64,000 nt of DNA from Cryobacterium psychrophilum (lineage in GTDB: Bacteria > Actinomycetota > Actinomycetes > Actinomycetales > Microbacteriaceae): contig NZ_SODI01000001.1 of the NCBI RefSeq assembly GCF_004365915.1, positions 930,001-994,000 of the forward strand. Reading direction: 5' to 3'. Of the stretch, positions 1 to 8,825 are shown one piece after another; the first letter of the stretch is position 1; the number at the start of each line of letters is the position of its first letter. The position numbers were made by a program, and so were the translations under genes. The notes below the pieces were generated by a model. The model ran no database searches. It saw nothing but the letters and a program-made list of their open reading frames with translations, and was not told where the DNA came from.

Positions 1-752
1 CCCGGGTGCTCATTCGTTCGTGCATGCCGCTCGGCGACGGGGCAGATTCCCACGAGACGGAGTGGCTCGGGTCTGATCGTGACGGCGCATTCGCTCAGTT
101 CACCGTCGTTCGCGCCCGCGACGTGTTCCCGGTCGAGAGCACGTGGAGCGATGCAGAGCTCGCAACGATTCCCTGTGCGTATGGCACCGCGGAGAATATG
201 GTGAGCCGTGCCGGGATCACCGTGGGCACGCGCGTGCTCGTTCCCGGAGCATCCGGGGGCGTTGGATCGGCCGTCGTGCAGCTTGCGAAACGACGTGGCG
301 CGTACGTCATCGGGATCGCGAGCGCCGCGAAACGCGACCGTGTGCTCGAGATCGGTGCCGACGAGGTGCTTGAGCGGGGAACGGACCCGGTTGTGCAGCT
401 GGGTGCCCAGAGCGTCGACGTCGTGATCGACAACGTCGCCGGCAGCGGGTTTGGCAGCATGCTCGCCCTGCTGCGTCACGGAGGCGTCTATGTGACGTCG
501 GGTGCAATCGCCGGCCCGATCGTCGAACTTGACCTGCGCACGCTCTACCTGGGCGACCTGCGGCTCATCGGGTGCACCGCCTGGGATGAGCATGTGTTTG
601 CCGACGTCGTTTCGTACGTCGAACGCGGCGAGATCCGCCCGCTGCTCGAGCGCACCTACCCGATGAGCGACATTGTCACCGCGCAGCGAGACTTTCTTGA
701 AAAGCGCCACGTCGGAAACGTCGTCCTGATTCCGCCAACGTTGAGCAACTGA
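1..752 (+). CDS. Zinc-type alcohol dehydrogenase / quinone oxidoreductase family protein, 5' end outside window
   Basis: This is an MDR-superfamily NAD(P)H-dependent oxidoreductase missing its N-terminus. The reading frame is open to the first base of the window, so the GTG at 6 is unlikely to be the real start. The visible part has the end of the GroES-like domain, then the Rossmann glycine motif (PGASGGVGSAVVQLAKRRGA), then the usual C-terminal return with VERGEIRPLLERTYP and GNVVLIP. Family members reduce quinones or enones, or oxidise alcohols. The substrate cannot be told from this fragment. A perfect stem-loop 47 bases after the stop probably terminates it. Confidence 0.85.
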   Translation, partial: RVLIRSCMPLGDGADSHETEWLGSDRDGAFAQFTVVRARDVFPVESTWSDAELATIPCAYGTAENMVSRAGITVGTRVLVPGASGGVGSAVVQLAKRRGAYVIGIASAAKRDRVLEIGADEVLERGTDPVVQLGAQSVDVVIDNVAGSGFGSMLALLRHGGVYVTSGAIAGPIVELDLRTLYLGDLRLIGCTAWDEHVFADVVSYVERGEIRPLLERTYPMSDIVTAQRDFLEKRHVGNVVLIPPTLSN

Positions 753-798
753 TTCGCGACGGAACACCGGCCGTGTCTGTCTTCAGCCGTCCGCGACG

Positions 799-832
799 CT
801 TCTATCGGCTCACGGCTGGTCGCCGATAGAAG
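799..832 (+). terminator. Stem-loop after the dehydrogenase gene
   Basis: Perfect 10-bp arms CTTCTATCGG (799-808) and CCGATAGAAG (823-832) enclose a 14-base loop. No T-run follows, as is common for actinobacterial terminators. It separates the dehydrogenase from the decayed region downstream. The rest of 753-941 shows nothing else I can support. Confidence 0.5.
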
Positions 833-941
833 TTCAAGCCGGGGGTCTGGCAAGCAGCGGTTCACGGCAACCTTCGACACCGTTGAGACGCCGAGCGATG
901 ACTCGGGATAGTTCGCATGCCCCCGCGGTTAGGCTGAATCC

Positions 942-1304
942 ATGCCCCACCCGAACAGTCGCGCTGCCAAGGCCGTTCGTCGACGCAAACGACGCACGGC
1001 GCTGGTCGAAAGCGATCTGACCGCAGACCAGTGGGCGACGCTGCAGCAGCTATGGGACGGCTGCGCCTATTGCGCAGCACACGACCGTGCCCTGCAGCGC
1101 GACTGCGTGTAACCAATTTCCCGGGGTGGGCGATACACCCTCGACAACATCGTTCCGGCGTGCGGCGCCTGCAACGCAAGCAAGAGCAACGACGAGGTGA
1201 CGAGCTGGATGCGCCGCAAGAAGTTGGATGAGCGCCGCTTTCTCGTGCGGTTAGTCGAGGTGCGGGCCGCACTGACCCTGAAACCGGATGCTGCCACGCC
1301 CTGA
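942..1304 (+). pseudogene. HNH endonuclease gene interrupted by an in-frame TAA
   Basis: ATG at 942 opens a frame that reads MPHPNSRAAKAVRRRKRRTA and continues through DGCAYC and LQRDCV, then hits TAA at 1110-1112. The same frame goes on without any shift: PISRGGRYTLDN, IVPACGACNASKSNDEV, then a basic tail to TGA at 1302-1304. Together this is a complete small HNH protein of about 120 residues, with CxxC pairs (CAYC and CGAC) and the N and K of the HNH core. The break falls in the middle of the catalytic beta-beta-alpha fold. A single C-to-T change from CAA would produce the stop, which is inference. It is read here as a nonsense-inactivated gene. A sequencing error at one base is the main alternative. 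Confidence 0.75.
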
Positions 1305-1690
1305 CCTGAACGTGGTGTCCGTCAGTGAGCGTGAGCCGGCGGCCGTGTTCGCCGCCCCCGACGAAAGGCGCGTCATCGCTGCGGGCGTATTCAACTCGGG
1401 GCTGTTATCGAGGGCTCGCCCGTTGCCCGGGGCCACAAACAACAACGCAGCCGCACCGCACGACCTGCTGCGCCGTGTCGACGCCCTCATCGACGTGCTC
1501 GAGCAGCGTGCGGTGACACTGCCGCAGGCCGCGATTGCCTTCCCGCTCCACAATTCTGCCGTCGCGAGCGTGGTTCTCCGGATGCGCACGGCGGCGCAGG
1601 CGAACGAGAATTGCGATCTGCACGAGACGGCGATCGAGCCGTCACTGTGCGGAGAACGTCGCGGTGCGGGGCTACTGGGCTGGGGTCGCG
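1305..1690 (+). pseudogene. C-terminal remnant of an aldo/keto reductase (fucose/galactose dehydrogenase-like)
   Basis: An open frame covering this stretch encodes VIAAGVFNSGLLSRARPLPG, HDLLRRVDALIDVLEQ, TLPQAAIAFPLHNSAVASVV and a tail like the end of aldo/keto reductases of the L-fucose dehydrogenase type. In those proteins this segment is the C-terminal third and ends with a (P)xxLWxxLRxxGLL motif. Here it has drifted to PSLCGERRGAGLL. The catalytic Asp-Tyr-Lys-His part of the barrel is absent, and the upstream sequence belongs to the HNH pseudogene. The frame runs on to a stop near 1788, but the translation after about 1690 no longer resembles the family. From 1691 to 1820 I see nothing coding. 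Confidence 0.6.
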
Positions 1691-1836
1691 CCCGTCGTTT
1701 CCCCACGGTCGAGCTCGTCCTCCGGCGCTTTGGCACGAGCGTGCTGCGAGTTCGAGTTGCTCTCGCCGCATTGCTCGCCGCAAACTAGAGGTACCGGATC
1801 GCTATTGAGTCTTCCGCCTACGGCTAAGGAGCTCCC

Positions 1837-2859
1837 ATGACCGAACCGAACGACGCACGCGTCGGTCTCTACATCGACTTCGACAACATCGTCATCTCGC
1901 GTTATCAGCAGCTGCACGGGCGCAACGCGTTCCAGCGCGACGGTATCCGTGACTTCGACAAGTCGAGGGCGGATGCCGACCCCGAGATCGCCGCGAGACT
2001 CGCCGCCGCCACGGTCGACTTCAACGCCATCATCGATTTCGCCTTGTCATTCGGCGCCCTGGTCGTCAACCGGGCATACGCCGACTGGTCAGTGCCCGTC
2101 AACGCGAATTACCAACGCCAGCTCATGTCCCGAGCGGTTGACCTAACTCAGCTCTTCACCGCAACGACGCGGGGAACGAAGAACGGCGCCGACATCCGGC
2201 TCGCCGTCGACGTCGTCGAAGACCTCTTCCGGCTGCCCGACCTCACCCACGTCATCATCGTCGCCGGCGACTCCGACTACATCGCTCTCGCCCAGAAGTC
2301 GAAGCGACTCGGTCGCTTCGTCGTCGGCATCGGAGTCGCCGGGTCGACGAGCACCTCCCTCGCGGCAGCCTGCGACGAATTCGAGGACTACGGCTCGCTC
2401 CCCGGGATCGAGAAGGTCGCTGCAACGTCGGACGCCGCCGCAACAACGACCGAGAAACCCAAAGCGGGCAAGAAGGCCTCGGAACCCGCTGATAAGCAGC
2501 CCAAAGAGGCGCCCACCAAGGTACGCAAGTTCACGACGAACCCGATGTTCTCGCACACCGACGACATGCAATTCGACGAGCCGGAACCGGCTGACGACAC
2601 CGACCCGCAGACGGTTGCCACGGATCTCCTCGTGCGCGCCCTGCAGATCGGTCACGCGAAAGGCGATGCCGACGAGTGGCTCAATACGGGCACGGTCAAG
2701 AACCAGATGCGCAGGATGGACCCCTCCTTCAACGAGAAGCCCCTCGGCTATCGTTCGTTCACCGACTTTCTCGCCTCGCGCAGCGATCTGGCCGAGCTGC
2801 AAGAGGACGGCCCACAGCGGCTCATTCGACTGCGCCCCGATGCAGCCGGCCGCCGCTGA
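1837..2859 (+). CDS. NYN-domain putative ribonuclease with C-terminal OST-HTH (LOTUS) domain
   Basis: 340 residues. Residues 8-200 form a NYN (LabA/DUF88, PIN-like) nuclease domain. Its acidic residues are visible: YIDFDN (D14, D16), NGADIRLAVDVV (D119, D125) and VAGDSDYI (D145, D147), the pattern that binds a divalent metal. A Lys/Ala/Glu/Pro-rich linker (about 205-240) leads to residues 262-335, which fit an OST-HTH/LOTUS fold (NTGTVKNQMRRMDPSFNEK, YRSFTDFLASR). LOTUS domains bind RNA, in some cases G-rich or structured RNA. The likely role is therefore RNA cleavage or RNA quality control, but the substrate is unknown. A good AAGGAG lies at 1826-1831 before the ATG. It appears to be monocistronic. 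Confidence 0.85.
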   Translation: MTEPNDARVGLYIDFDNIVISRYQQLHGRNAFQRDGIRDFDKSRADADPEIAARLAAATVDFNAIIDFALSFGALVVNRAYADWSVPVNANYQRQLMSRAVDLTQLFTATTRGTKNGADIRLAVDVVEDLFRLPDLTHVIIVAGDSDYIALAQKSKRLGRFVVGIGVAGSTSTSLAAACDEFEDYGSLPGIEKVAATSDAAATTTEKPKAGKKASEPADKQPKEAPTKVRKFTTNPMFSHTDDMQFDEPEPADDTDPQTVATDLLVRALQIGHAKGDADEWLNTGTVKNQMRRMDPSFNEKPLGYRSFTDFLASRSDLAELQEDGPQRLIRLRPDAAGRR

Positions 2860-3031
2860 GGCCACGAGCTGACAACGCGCGCCCGTCTCAGCGAATCCTG
2901 CACGCAGAAGGTGACTCATCGCGGGCTCGCGGCTCCACACGCATCAAGGCGTTCCGAGCCACAACCCACCAGGGAATGAGGGGCTTCGCGGGTGGGCTCT
3001 TGTACAGTGAAGGTGTCAATGGTCGCGATCT

Positions 3032-3556
3032 GTGACCACGGCATCGAGTAGGGAACACACCACGGACCACGAACAACGCGTCGTTCACGCGCGCGAACTT
3101 CTCGCGGGCCTTGACCTGCCTCGACCCCTGACACCGGAGAATCTCCATCACCGCATGGAACGGCTGCGCGGCAAACAGATTGTCGTGCGAGAGGCAACAT
3201 CTCGCATGGTTGAGTTCGGAATCTGCGGCCTGTGGATCGAGATTGCCGACGAAGCATTCGAGCGCGTGCACTACGCACCCACCGAGTCCGCGGTTCACCG
3301 GCAGCAATTCCTCAATCACGAGTATGGGCACATGATTCTCGCCCACGAGAAGGTGCTGGTGCCCGCCGACCGCATCGCTCTGTTGGCTCCCCTGATCCCC
3401 ATTGATGCGATCGTGCACGCGCTGTCTCGTCGGGACTTCACGGTTGAGCAGGAGGCGCTCGCTGAAGCGATCGGCGACGAGCTCGCGATCACCATGCTGA
3501 GGGATTCCTTCAACACCCGGTCCGGGGCGAAAACCGGATTCGGGAAGGTTCTCTAA
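3032..3556 (+). CDS. ImmA/IrrE-family metallopeptidase
   Basis: 174 residues from a GTG start. The centre carries the zinc peptidase motif NHEYGHMILAHE (H96, E97, H100), typical of the COG2856 ImmA/IrrE family. These proteases usually cleave and inactivate a partner XRE-type repressor, as ImmA does to ImmR in ICEBs1 and IrrE to DdrO in Deinococcus. The stop codon overlaps the next ATG by one base (TAATG), so the two genes are translationally coupled. The partner is an EspR-like DNA-binding protein. There is no signal peptide, so it should be cytoplasmic. A TANNNT-type hexamer (TACAGT) about 25 bases before the start may be part of its promoter. Confidence 0.8.
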   Translation: MTTASSREHTTDHEQRVVHARELLAGLDLPRPLTPENLHHRMERLRGKQIVVREATSRMVEFGICGLWIEIADEAFERVHYAPTESAVHRQQFLNHEYGHMILAHEKVLVPADRIALLAPLIPIDAIVHALSRRDFTVEQEALAEAIGDELAITMLRDSFNTRSGAKTGFGKVL

Positions 3557-4017
3557 TGACCGACCGGCACGTGATCGCCCGCAACGCCAGCGCCGCCGAT
3601 TCCTCCGCCGCCCAACGCGAACTCGCCCGCAAACTGAACCTTCTGCTCGACGTGGTGGTTGCGGAAGGCAACACTCCGCACACCTATAAGGACATCGCCT
3701 CCGCCTTGACGGCGAAGGGGTTGTCTTTGTCCCGCGCACGCTGGGCCTACATGCTTTCCGGGTCAGGACCTCTCGTCACCGAACCAGCGCTGCTCACCGG
3801 GATCGCAGAATTCTTCAGGATTCCCGCCGAGTACCTCCGGGGCTCCGACGACGACATTCCGGAACGAGTGGATTCGCAGTTGGCGTTCGTGCGAGAGCTG
3901 CGAGCGAACCGCGTCGTCGACTTTGCGGCGCGCACGATCTCTGACGTGTCACCGGAGACCCTTCGAGCCATCACGGCGCTTCTGCGCGACGACATCACCG
4001 GGGACAACGCGCCGTAA
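3556..4017 (+). CDS. EspR-like helix-turn-helix regulator
   Basis: 153 residues. The N-terminal two thirds hold an extended XRE-type HTH with landmarks of mycobacterial EspR and its relatives: KLNLLLDVV, then TPHTYKDIASALTAKGLSLS, then LLTGIAEFFRIPAEYL followed by an acidic DDD turn. The C-terminal helical part (ELRANRVVDFAART, SPETLRAITALLRDD) matches the dimerisation region of that group. EspR is a nucleoid-associated regulator. Whether this protein acts locally or globally cannot be seen. It overlaps the ImmA-like peptidase gene by one base, which suggests it is that peptidase's substrate. Recognition of the EspR pattern is from memory, not from a search. Confidence 0.7.
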   Translation: MTDRHVIARNASAADSSAAQRELARKLNLLLDVVVAEGNTPHTYKDIASALTAKGLSLSRARWAYMLSGSGPLVTEPALLTGIAEFFRIPAEYLRGSDDDIPERVDSQLAFVRELRANRVVDFAARTISDVSPETLRAITALLRDDITGDNAP

Positions 4018-4111
4018 GGCCCTGCACGGCCCATACCGCGGCCACCGGCTCATCGCTCAGGTTAATCGGGCCAGATCCAGCTTCGTGAGACCGAGGCCGG
4101 GCCGCCAGCAG

Positions 4112-4624
4112 CTACGAAACGGATGCCGCGAGCAGCGCGACGACGACCGTGTCGCCCTTGGTGGAATGCTCGCCGATGGCCGTGAATCCAAGACGGGCGT
4201 GAAAGGCGAGCGACCGCGGATTGGGCGGGAACGTGTTGACTTCGCAGAACACCTCGGCGGCCTGAACCTCGCGAGCGGCCTGGAAGACCGAGCCGTAGAG
4301 CACCTCGCCGAGGCCCTGGCTTCGGGCGTTCGGCGCCACAACAATGCGATCCACGTAGAGGAAGTCGTTCGACCGCGCTTCGAACCAGCGGTAGTTCTCG
4401 CTCGCGTACTCGGCAAACGGGGCAAAACCGATCACGAAACCGAGCACAGTGGCCGCGTCGTCCACGGTCGTGATGACCACCGAATGCGCCGCGGATGCCA
4501 CGAGTTCCGCCAACGAGTCGGCGTCCAGGGCATTGACCGCAGGAACCGCCGCATTGTTGAGCGTGAGCACCTGGGGCAGGTCGAGGGGATCGAGGGTTCG
4601 AAGCGCATACGTCATGGGAGCCAC
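4112..4624 (-). CDS. GNAT-family N-acetyltransferase
   Basis: 170 residues covering one GNAT fold. Strand beta-4 and the acetyl-CoA pyrophosphate loop are visible as FLYVDRIVVAPNARSQGLGE (the RxxxGLG signature), and the C-terminal NxxxxxFHxRLGF motif follows as PNPRSLAFHARLGF. Proteins of this shape acetylate an amino group on a small molecule, peptide or protein. The substrate is unknown. It is convergent with the regulator gene upstream and stands alone. Two alternative ATGs lie at the N-terminus (residues 1 and 4). Confidence 0.85.
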   Translation of the reverse strand: MAPMTYALRTLDPLDLPQVLTLNNAAVPAVNALDADSLAELVASAAHSVVITTVDDAATVLGFVIGFAPFAEYASENYRWFEARSNDFLYVDRIVVAPNARSQGLGEVLYGSVFQAAREVQAAEVFCEVNTFPPNPRSLAFHARLGFTAIGEHSTKGDTVVVALLAASVS

Positions 4625-4755
4625 GATACCCAGCAGAGCTGAACAGAGTCCCCAACAGAGCCCTCAGAAGTCACCCCGAGTCGCCCCGGCCCAGCCGCGC
4701 AGCTACCCAACGGCGGTGCCAGCATGCGCGAGCCGGCGTGCGTTAAGATTTCAGG

Positions 4756-5988
4756 GTGCCTCCTGTATCGACTTCCCTCCGCATCGCGCTCGTTTCCCTG
4801 CACACGTCCCCGGGCGCTGAACCGGGTTCCGGCGATGCGGGCGGAATGAACGTCGTCGTGCGTAACCAGGCCGAGGCCCTCGCTGCGGCCGGGCACACCG
4901 TGGAAATCCTCACCCGGCGCTCCTCCCCCGAGATCGCTCGCAAGGTGCAGCTGCACCCCCGCGTCACCCTGCGTTTTCTCGATGCCGGACCAGCCGCGCC
5001 CGCACCCAAGGGCGACCACGAAGACTTCATCGACGCGTTTCGGCAGCGGATGTCTGCCCTCGGCCCGTACGACATCATCCATTCTCATCACTGGTTCTCC
5101 GGCATGGCGGCCCTCCCCCTCGCGCGCGAACGCATGACGCCGCACGTGCAAAGCTTCCACAGCATCGCCGCGGAGGAGTCCACCCCCCTCTCGGAAGGCG
5201 AGCGGCCGGAGTCCGGTGGGAGAATGGCCGGCGAAGCCTGGCTGGCACGGGAATCCGATGCGATCGTCGCGATCAGCGAGGCGGAAGCCGACACCGTGGT
5301 TCGCCGGCTCGGCGGCGTCAGGGAGTGCATTCAGGTGGTGCAACCGGGCGTGGACGGCACCCTGTTTCGGCCGACGAAACACCCCGTCCGCCCCGGACTC
5401 GGCTACGTGCTTGTCGCCGCCCGCCTGCAGCCGCTCAAAGGACTCGACCTCGCGATTGAGGCCATCGCCGCGGTGCCAGAGTCGATCCGGCCCGAACTGA
5501 TCATTGCCGGCGATGCCTCGACCGACTTCGATGGCTACGTCGACGAGCTGCGCGCCCTCGCCGCGCGGCACGGCATTGAACACGACGTGCGCTTCGTCGG
5601 CCCACAGAACCGGGCCAAGCTCGCCGTACTCTTTCGCGAGGCACGGGCCGTGCTCATTCCCTCCCATTCCGAAACCTACGGACTGGTGGCCCTCGAGGCC
5701 GCCGCGAGCGGCGTGCCCGTCGTGGCCGCGGCGTCCGGTGGCCTGCGTGAGGCCGTGGTGCACGGCACGACCGGCGTGGTGATCGAGTCCCGCGATCCCC
5801 TGGTGTGGGCCCGGTATATCTCCCAGCTGCTCTCCGACCACGAATTCGCCCAGCACCTCTCGGTCGCGGCACGCGAACGCGCCGAGCACCTCGACTGGCC
5901 ACGATCGGCGCAGAAACTGCTTGAGGTCTACCGGCGACTCGTGCTTCCGGGGTCTGCGGGCTGCCGGCACGAGCTCGCGATCGCATGA
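4756..5988 (+). CDS. mshA: GT4 glycosyltransferase, MshA-like (D-inositol-3-phosphate glycosyltransferase)
   Basis: 410 residues, GTG start. The N-terminal Rossmann domain has the MshA/sucrose-synthase-type opening HTSPGAEPGSGDAGGMNVVV, and HSHHWFSG lies near residue 115. The C-terminal UDP-binding domain has AARLQPLKGLDLAIEA and the retaining-GT acidic motif in SHSETYGLVALEAAASGVPV. MshA joins GlcNAc from UDP-GlcNAc to 1L-myo-inositol 1-phosphate, the first step of mycothiol synthesis. The next gene overlaps by ATGA and encodes an MshB-like deacetylase, which strengthens the call. MshA consensus has NVYV where this protein has NVVV, so another GT4 sugar transferase remains possible. Confidence 0.7.
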   Translation: MPPVSTSLRIALVSLHTSPGAEPGSGDAGGMNVVVRNQAEALAAAGHTVEILTRRSSPEIARKVQLHPRVTLRFLDAGPAAPAPKGDHEDFIDAFRQRMSALGPYDIIHSHHWFSGMAALPLARERMTPHVQSFHSIAAEESTPLSEGERPESGGRMAGEAWLARESDAIVAISEAEADTVVRRLGGVRECIQVVQPGVDGTLFRPTKHPVRPGLGYVLVAARLQPLKGLDLAIEAIAAVPESIRPELIIAGDASTDFDGYVDELRALAARHGIEHDVRFVGPQNRAKLAVLFREARAVLIPSHSETYGLVALEAAASGVPVVAAASGGLREAVVHGTTGVVIESRDPLVWARYISQLLSDHEFAQHLSVAARERAEHLDWPRSAQKLLEVYRRLVLPGSAGCRHELAIA

Positions 5989-6716
5989 GTCTGCTCGACA
6001 CGCTCTCCTCCGTTCTTCTCGTGCACGCACACCCCGATGATGAGACCATCACCACCGGGGCGCTCGCTGCGGAGCTCGTCGCCCGCGGCATCCGGGTGTA
6101 CCTGCTGACCGCCACCCGCGGCGAGCGCGGCGAAGTCGTGGCCGGGCCGCTCTTCGCCTTGGCGGGAACGGATGCCCTCAGCCTCGAACGCGAACGAGAA
6201 CTGGACCGCGCGGCGAGTGCCCTCGGCCTCACCGAACGGTTCTGGCTCGGCGAGGCTCCGGCCCGGGCCGCCGGACGGACGCCGCGCCACTACGGGGACT
6301 CGGGCATGACCTGGATCCGCCCCGGCCTCGCCGGACCCGCGCTCGACGTCGATGCCGCCGCCCTCGTGCGCGCTCCCCATGCCGAGGTCGCCGCCGATGT
6401 GACGGCGCTCCTGTCCCACCTCACGCCCTCGCTCGTGATCAGCTATGACAACGGCGGCGGTTACGGACACCCCGACCATGTGCGCGTGCACGAGATCACG
6501 CTCGCCGCGACCCGCCGCACGGGCACACCGTTTGCCGAAATTGTGTCTGACCCGGGTGCGGCCGACGAATGGTTCACGCTCGACCGGCACCTCGGCACGG
6601 TCACCGCGGCCCTGCGCTGCCACGCGAGCCAGCTCACCGTCCAGGGTGCGCACATCGTGCATTCGGGTGGGCAGCGTGAGGAGATCACCGCGTCGGTGGG
6701 CTTGCGCACGCCCTAG
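5985..6716 (+). CDS. mshB: PIG-L family deacetylase, MshB-like
   Basis: 243 residues. The LmbE/PIG-L zinc site is clear: HAHPDDE near residue 14 and GGGYGHPDHVRVHEI near residue 155, the latter close to the MshB form. MshB removes the acetyl group from GlcNAc-Ins to give GlcN-Ins, the third mycothiol intermediate. Mca, the related mycothiol S-conjugate amidase, is the main alternative. Mca is usually longer, so the length favours MshB. The ATG overlaps the stop of the mshA-like gene by four bases, so the two are made together. The msh genes are scattered in the best studied actinobacteria. Confidence 0.75.
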   Translation: MSLLDTLSSVLLVHAHPDDETITTGALAAELVARGIRVYLLTATRGERGEVVAGPLFALAGTDALSLERERELDRAASALGLTERFWLGEAPARAAGRTPRHYGDSGMTWIRPGLAGPALDVDAAALVRAPHAEVAADVTALLSHLTPSLVISYDNGGGYGHPDHVRVHEITLAATRRTGTPFAEIVSDPGAADEWFTLDRHLGTVTAALRCHASQLTVQGAHIVHSGGQREEITASVGLRTP

Positions 6717-6774
6717 TTTCCGGCAGCCGTTGGTAGGGTTCGGCCCGGTCTGCGCATAGTGTTGAAATCCACGC

Positions 6775-6794
6775 GGTTTTGTTCAGACAAAACC
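6775..6794 (+). promoter_or_regulatory. Inverted repeat in the leader of the usp gene
   Basis: GGTTTTGT (6775-6782) and ACAAAACC (6787-6794) form a perfect 8-bp inverted repeat around TCAG. It ends a few bases before the AAAGGAAG ribosome binding site of the stress protein gene. It may be an operator or an RNA hairpin that limits access to the binding site. The mixed, fairly AT-rich arms make a plain terminator less likely. Confidence 0.45.
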
Positions 6795-6809
6795 TACGAA
6801 AGGAAGACA

Positions 6810-7237
6810 ATGACGTCACTACTAGTGGGAATCGATGGCAGCGATTCCAGTCGCAGGGCCGTGGCATTCGCCTGTCGTCTCGCCGAGGAATCAGGGGCGG
6901 CGGTGCACATCGTGCACGTCATTCCCTGGTCGCCGTATTCATTCACGACCCCAGCCGAGAACGATCACCGTTCGGCCAGTAAGGCCCACGAGATCACAGC
7001 AGCCGAGCAACAAATCATGCAGCCGGCACTGGCCGTTGCGCGGGAATTTTCGGTGACCCCCACCTCAAGCGTCGTGCACGGTAGCCCCGCTGACCTGCTC
7101 GTGTCGATCGGGGCGCACGACACGACGTCCCAGATCATCGTGGGCCGCACCGGTGACTCCCGTATCAAACAGGTGCTCTTCGGCAGCACTCCCGTGCGTC
7201 TCATTCAGATCTCCAAGACCCCGGTGACGGTGGTCCC

Positions 7238-7241
<4 letters not shown>
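6810..7241 (+). CDS. Universal stress protein (UspA family)
   Basis: 143 residues from ATG 6810, which follows AAAGGAAG at the right distance. A start at 6759 would add 17 residues unlike the family and would place the hairpin inside the gene. The opening VGIDGSDSSRRAVAFAC is the Usp first strand with its ATP-contacting Asp. The end has the ATP-binding pattern GRTGDSRIKQVLFGSTPVRL (Gly-2x-Gly-9x-Gly-Ser/Thr), so it belongs to the ATP-binding Usp class. The stop overlaps the GTG of the downstream symporter, which suggests that the stress protein and the transporter are co-expressed. Confidence 0.9.
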
Positions 7242-8713
<1,472 letters not shown>

Positions 8714-8737
8714 ACCCGGCACGCACGCGACAGACCA

Positions 8738-8785
8738 CGACGGATGCCCCGGCTGGGCCCCACAGGCCGCCCAGGGCATCCGTCG
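8738..8785. terminator. Bidirectional stem-loop between converging genes
   Basis: CGACGGATGCCC (8738-8749) and GGGCATCCGTCG (8774-8785) are perfect 12-bp complementary arms. The 24-base loop has a further GGC/GCC pairing. A second GC-rich hairpin follows at about 8791-8812. It lies between the symporter (+) and the amidotransferase gene (-) and can serve both. Confidence 0.7.
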
Positions 8786-8825
8786 GCCACGGCCGCCTGT
8801 GCGGCCGGCGGCGTGGGGCTGGCGG

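Noticed and set aside
3032..4017. Integrated element or prophage around the ImmA/regulator pair
   Set aside because: No integrase, excisionase, relaxase or att-like repeats flank it; neighbours are ordinary chromosomal genes.
4612..6030. 472-codon open frame on the minus strand over the mshA/mshB genes
   Set aside because: Its translation is Gly/Arg/His-rich without any family motif, and it is a mirror of two clearly recognisable genes on the plus strand.
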